Positions 61,063-64,000 of a stretch of 64,000 nt of DNA are shown here, piece after piece. The notes beneath the pieces are model-generated. The model saw only the letters and a program-made list of their open reading frames with translations, was not told the DNA's origin and made no database searches. This stretch comes from Geminicoccus sp. (GTDB taxonomy: Bacteria > Pseudomonadota > Alphaproteobacteria > UBA7985): NCBI GenBank assembly GCA_002708995.1, contig PAPT01000024.1:1-64000 (forward strand). Reading direction: 5' to 3'. Positions within the stretch are counted from its first letter, which is position 1. Each line of letters opens with the position of its first letter. Both the position numbers and the translations under genes were made by a program.

Positions 61063-62225
61063 ATGTTTCTAGGGTCAATGAATTTTGATCTGGGCGAAGA
61101 CGTTAACGCCTTGCGCGATGTCGTTCACCGCTGGGCGCAGGATCGCGTCAAACCCATGGCCGCTGAGATCGATGCCAACAACGAATTCCCCGCCGGGCTG
61201 TGGCAGGAGATGGGTGAACTCGGCCTGCTGGGCATGACCGTTCCCGAGCGCTTCGGCGGTGCCGGCATGGGCTACCTCGCGCACACCGTAGTGCTCGAGG
61301 AAATTGCCCGGGCCAGCGCTTCGGTCAGCCTGAGCTACGGTGCGCACTCGAACCTGTGCGTGAACCAGCTGCAGCTCAACGCCACCGACGCGCAGAGAAG
61401 CAAGTACCTGCCCGACCTGATTTCGGGCCGGCGGGTCGGCGCGCTGGCCATGTCCGAATCTGGGGCGGGTTCCGATGTCGTCGGCATGAAGCTCCACGCG
61501 GAGAAGCGCAACGACCGCTTCATTCTCAACGGCAGTAAGTACTGGATCACAAACGGCGGTGAGGCCGGCACGCTGGTGGTCTTCGCCAAAACCGACCCCG
61601 CGGCGGGCTCCAAGGGGATCACGGCCTTCATCATCGAAAAGGACATGCCCGGTTTCAGCCAGTCCGATCACTTCGACAAGCTGGGCATGCGGGGTTCGAA
61701 CACGGTCGAGCTGGTGTTTCAGGACTGCGAGGTGCCCTTCGACAATATTCTGGGCGAAGAGGGGCAAGGTGTTAAGGTCTTGATGTCCGGGCTGGACTAC
61801 GAGCGCGTTGTGCTTTCGGGGATCGGCACCGGCATCATGGCGGCCTGCCTCGATGAAATCATGCCCTATCTCGTCGAGCGCAAGCAGTTCGGCCAACCGA
61901 TTGGAAATTTCCAGCTCATGCAGGGAAAGATCGCGGACATGTACACCAAGCTGAACTCGGCCCGCGCCTACGTCTACGAAGTCGCCCGCGCCTGCGACCG
62001 GGGCGAAGTCACGCGACAGGATGCAGCCGCCTGTGTCCTCTATTCCTCCGAAGAAGCCATGGTCGTCGCGCACCAGGCCGTGCAGGCCATGGGCGGGGCA
62101 GGCTTCATGAACGACACGCCCGTCAGCCGGCTTTTCCGCGATGCCAAACTCATGGAGATCGGCGCCGGCACCTCCGAGATCCGGCGGATGCTGATCGGGC
62201 GGGAACTGATGGGGGCGATGGGCTG

Positions 62226-62226
<1 letters not shown>
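61063..62226 (+). CDS. ivd: Isovaleryl-CoA dehydrogenase
   Basis: Ivd oxidises isovaleryl-CoA to 3-methylcrotonyl-CoA in leucine breakdown, passing electrons to ETF. The ATG at 61063 is preceded by AGGAGG and gives 387 residues starting [19 protein letters not shown]. Acyl-CoA dehydrogenase motifs: [56 protein letters not shown], and the active-site glutamate in [12 protein letters not shown], which is the position used by isovaleryl-CoA dehydrogenases. The C-terminal [14 protein letters not shown] is intact. mccB starts at its last base (TGATG overlap), so the operon is tightly coupled. Confidence 0.95.
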
Positions 62227-63833
<1,607 letters not shown>

Positions 63834-63844
63834 GGACCAGGCTG

Positions 63845-64000
63845 GTGTTCAGCAAAATCCTGATCGCCAACCGCGGCGAGATTGCCTGCCGGGTTATGGC
63901 CACGGCCCGCAAATTCGGCATCCAGACGGTCGCGGTCTACGCCGATGCGGATGCTGATGCGAAACACGTTGCCATGGCCGATGAAGCCGTTGCCATCGGC
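63845..64000 (+). CDS. mccA: 3-Methylcrotonyl-CoA carboxylase, biotin-carboxylase subunit (3' end outside window)
   Basis: Only the first 52 codons are present. They read [20 protein letters not shown] from a GTG start, followed by [32 protein letters not shown], the canonical N-terminus of biotin carboxylases. An ATP-grasp domain and biotinyl domain would lie beyond the window end. Position 11 bp after mccB and the operon with ivd make MccA the best assignment, although the N-terminus alone cannot separate it from AccC or PccA. Confidence 0.85.
   Translation, partial: MFSKILIANRGEIACRVMATARKFGIQTVAVYADADADAKHVAMADEAVAIG

Overview
The window is a stretch of GC-rich bacterial chromosome that looks alphaproteobacterial. 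The evidence is the gene order ruvC-ruvA-ruvB-ybgC-tolQ-tolR-tolA-tolB-pal-cpoB-tilS-ftsH-folP, a short-type GltX, a separate HisZ, single-copy RpoB and RpoC without large lineage inserts, a full-length pyruvate carboxylase and a leucine-degradation (ivd-mccB-mccA) operon. No rRNA gene, CRISPR array or intact transposase is visible. I cannot place the organism below class.

Layout. 1-5441: plus-strand metabolic genes (3' end of glmM, thiD, an alanyl-tRNA editing protein, hisZ, purA, rpe). 5442-5942: gene-free AT-rich spacer. 5943-7582: a coiled-coil OmpA-family protein and a small membrane protein. 7614-13094: minus-strand run that reads, in transcription order, NadE-like protein, gltX, cysS, a small lipoprotein and a quinone oxidoreductase. 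13281-16757: pyruvate carboxylase (minus). 16847-20556: sfsA, map, a frameshifted radC, purB. 20647-21943: rplJ-rplL with promoter, leader and terminator. 22038-24800: accessory block (small secreted basic protein, DUF6502 protein, DUF5666 protein) sitting between rplL and rpoB. 25134-33858: rpoB-rpoC. 34027-35939: a VOC protein and a converging AstE/AspA-type deacylase, both ending in the same 38-nt element. 36032-39496: UvrD-type helicase and PrmA. 39688-49471: Holliday-junction and Tol-Pal cluster ending in tilS. 49564-52496: ftsH and folP. 52527-54173: a membrane protein and a HAD hydrolase (minus). 54342-56773: a two-component system. 56848-60760: tRNA-Thr(CGT) followed by a small AT-richer island (ATP-grasp, methyltransferase, flippase, all minus) that ends in a 48-nt duplicate of the tRNA 3' part. 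61063-64000: ivd-mccB-mccA (last gene cut by the window end).

How genes work together. RuvABC process Holliday junctions. TolQRAB-Pal-CpoB link the inner membrane, peptidoglycan and outer membrane during constriction. Ivd and the MccAB carboxylase carry out consecutive steps of leucine catabolism. RplJ/RplL and RpoB/RpoC supply translation and transcription machinery but are separated here, and the rplK-rplA genes that often precede rplJ are absent (purB is there instead).

Most notable observations: (1) a NAD synthetase homologue that keeps the glutaminase triad but has lost the ATP pyrophosphatase P-loop; (2) an island bounded by tRNA-Thr and a 3' tRNA fragment whose T-arm differs by pair-preserving changes; (3) a perfect 38-bp inverted repeat giving two converging genes identical 3' untranslated ends; (4) a 57-nt imperfectly palindromic repeat in two intergenic spots; (5) an uncharacterised three-gene block splitting rplJL from rpoBC, with operator-like repeats in its divergent promoter region.
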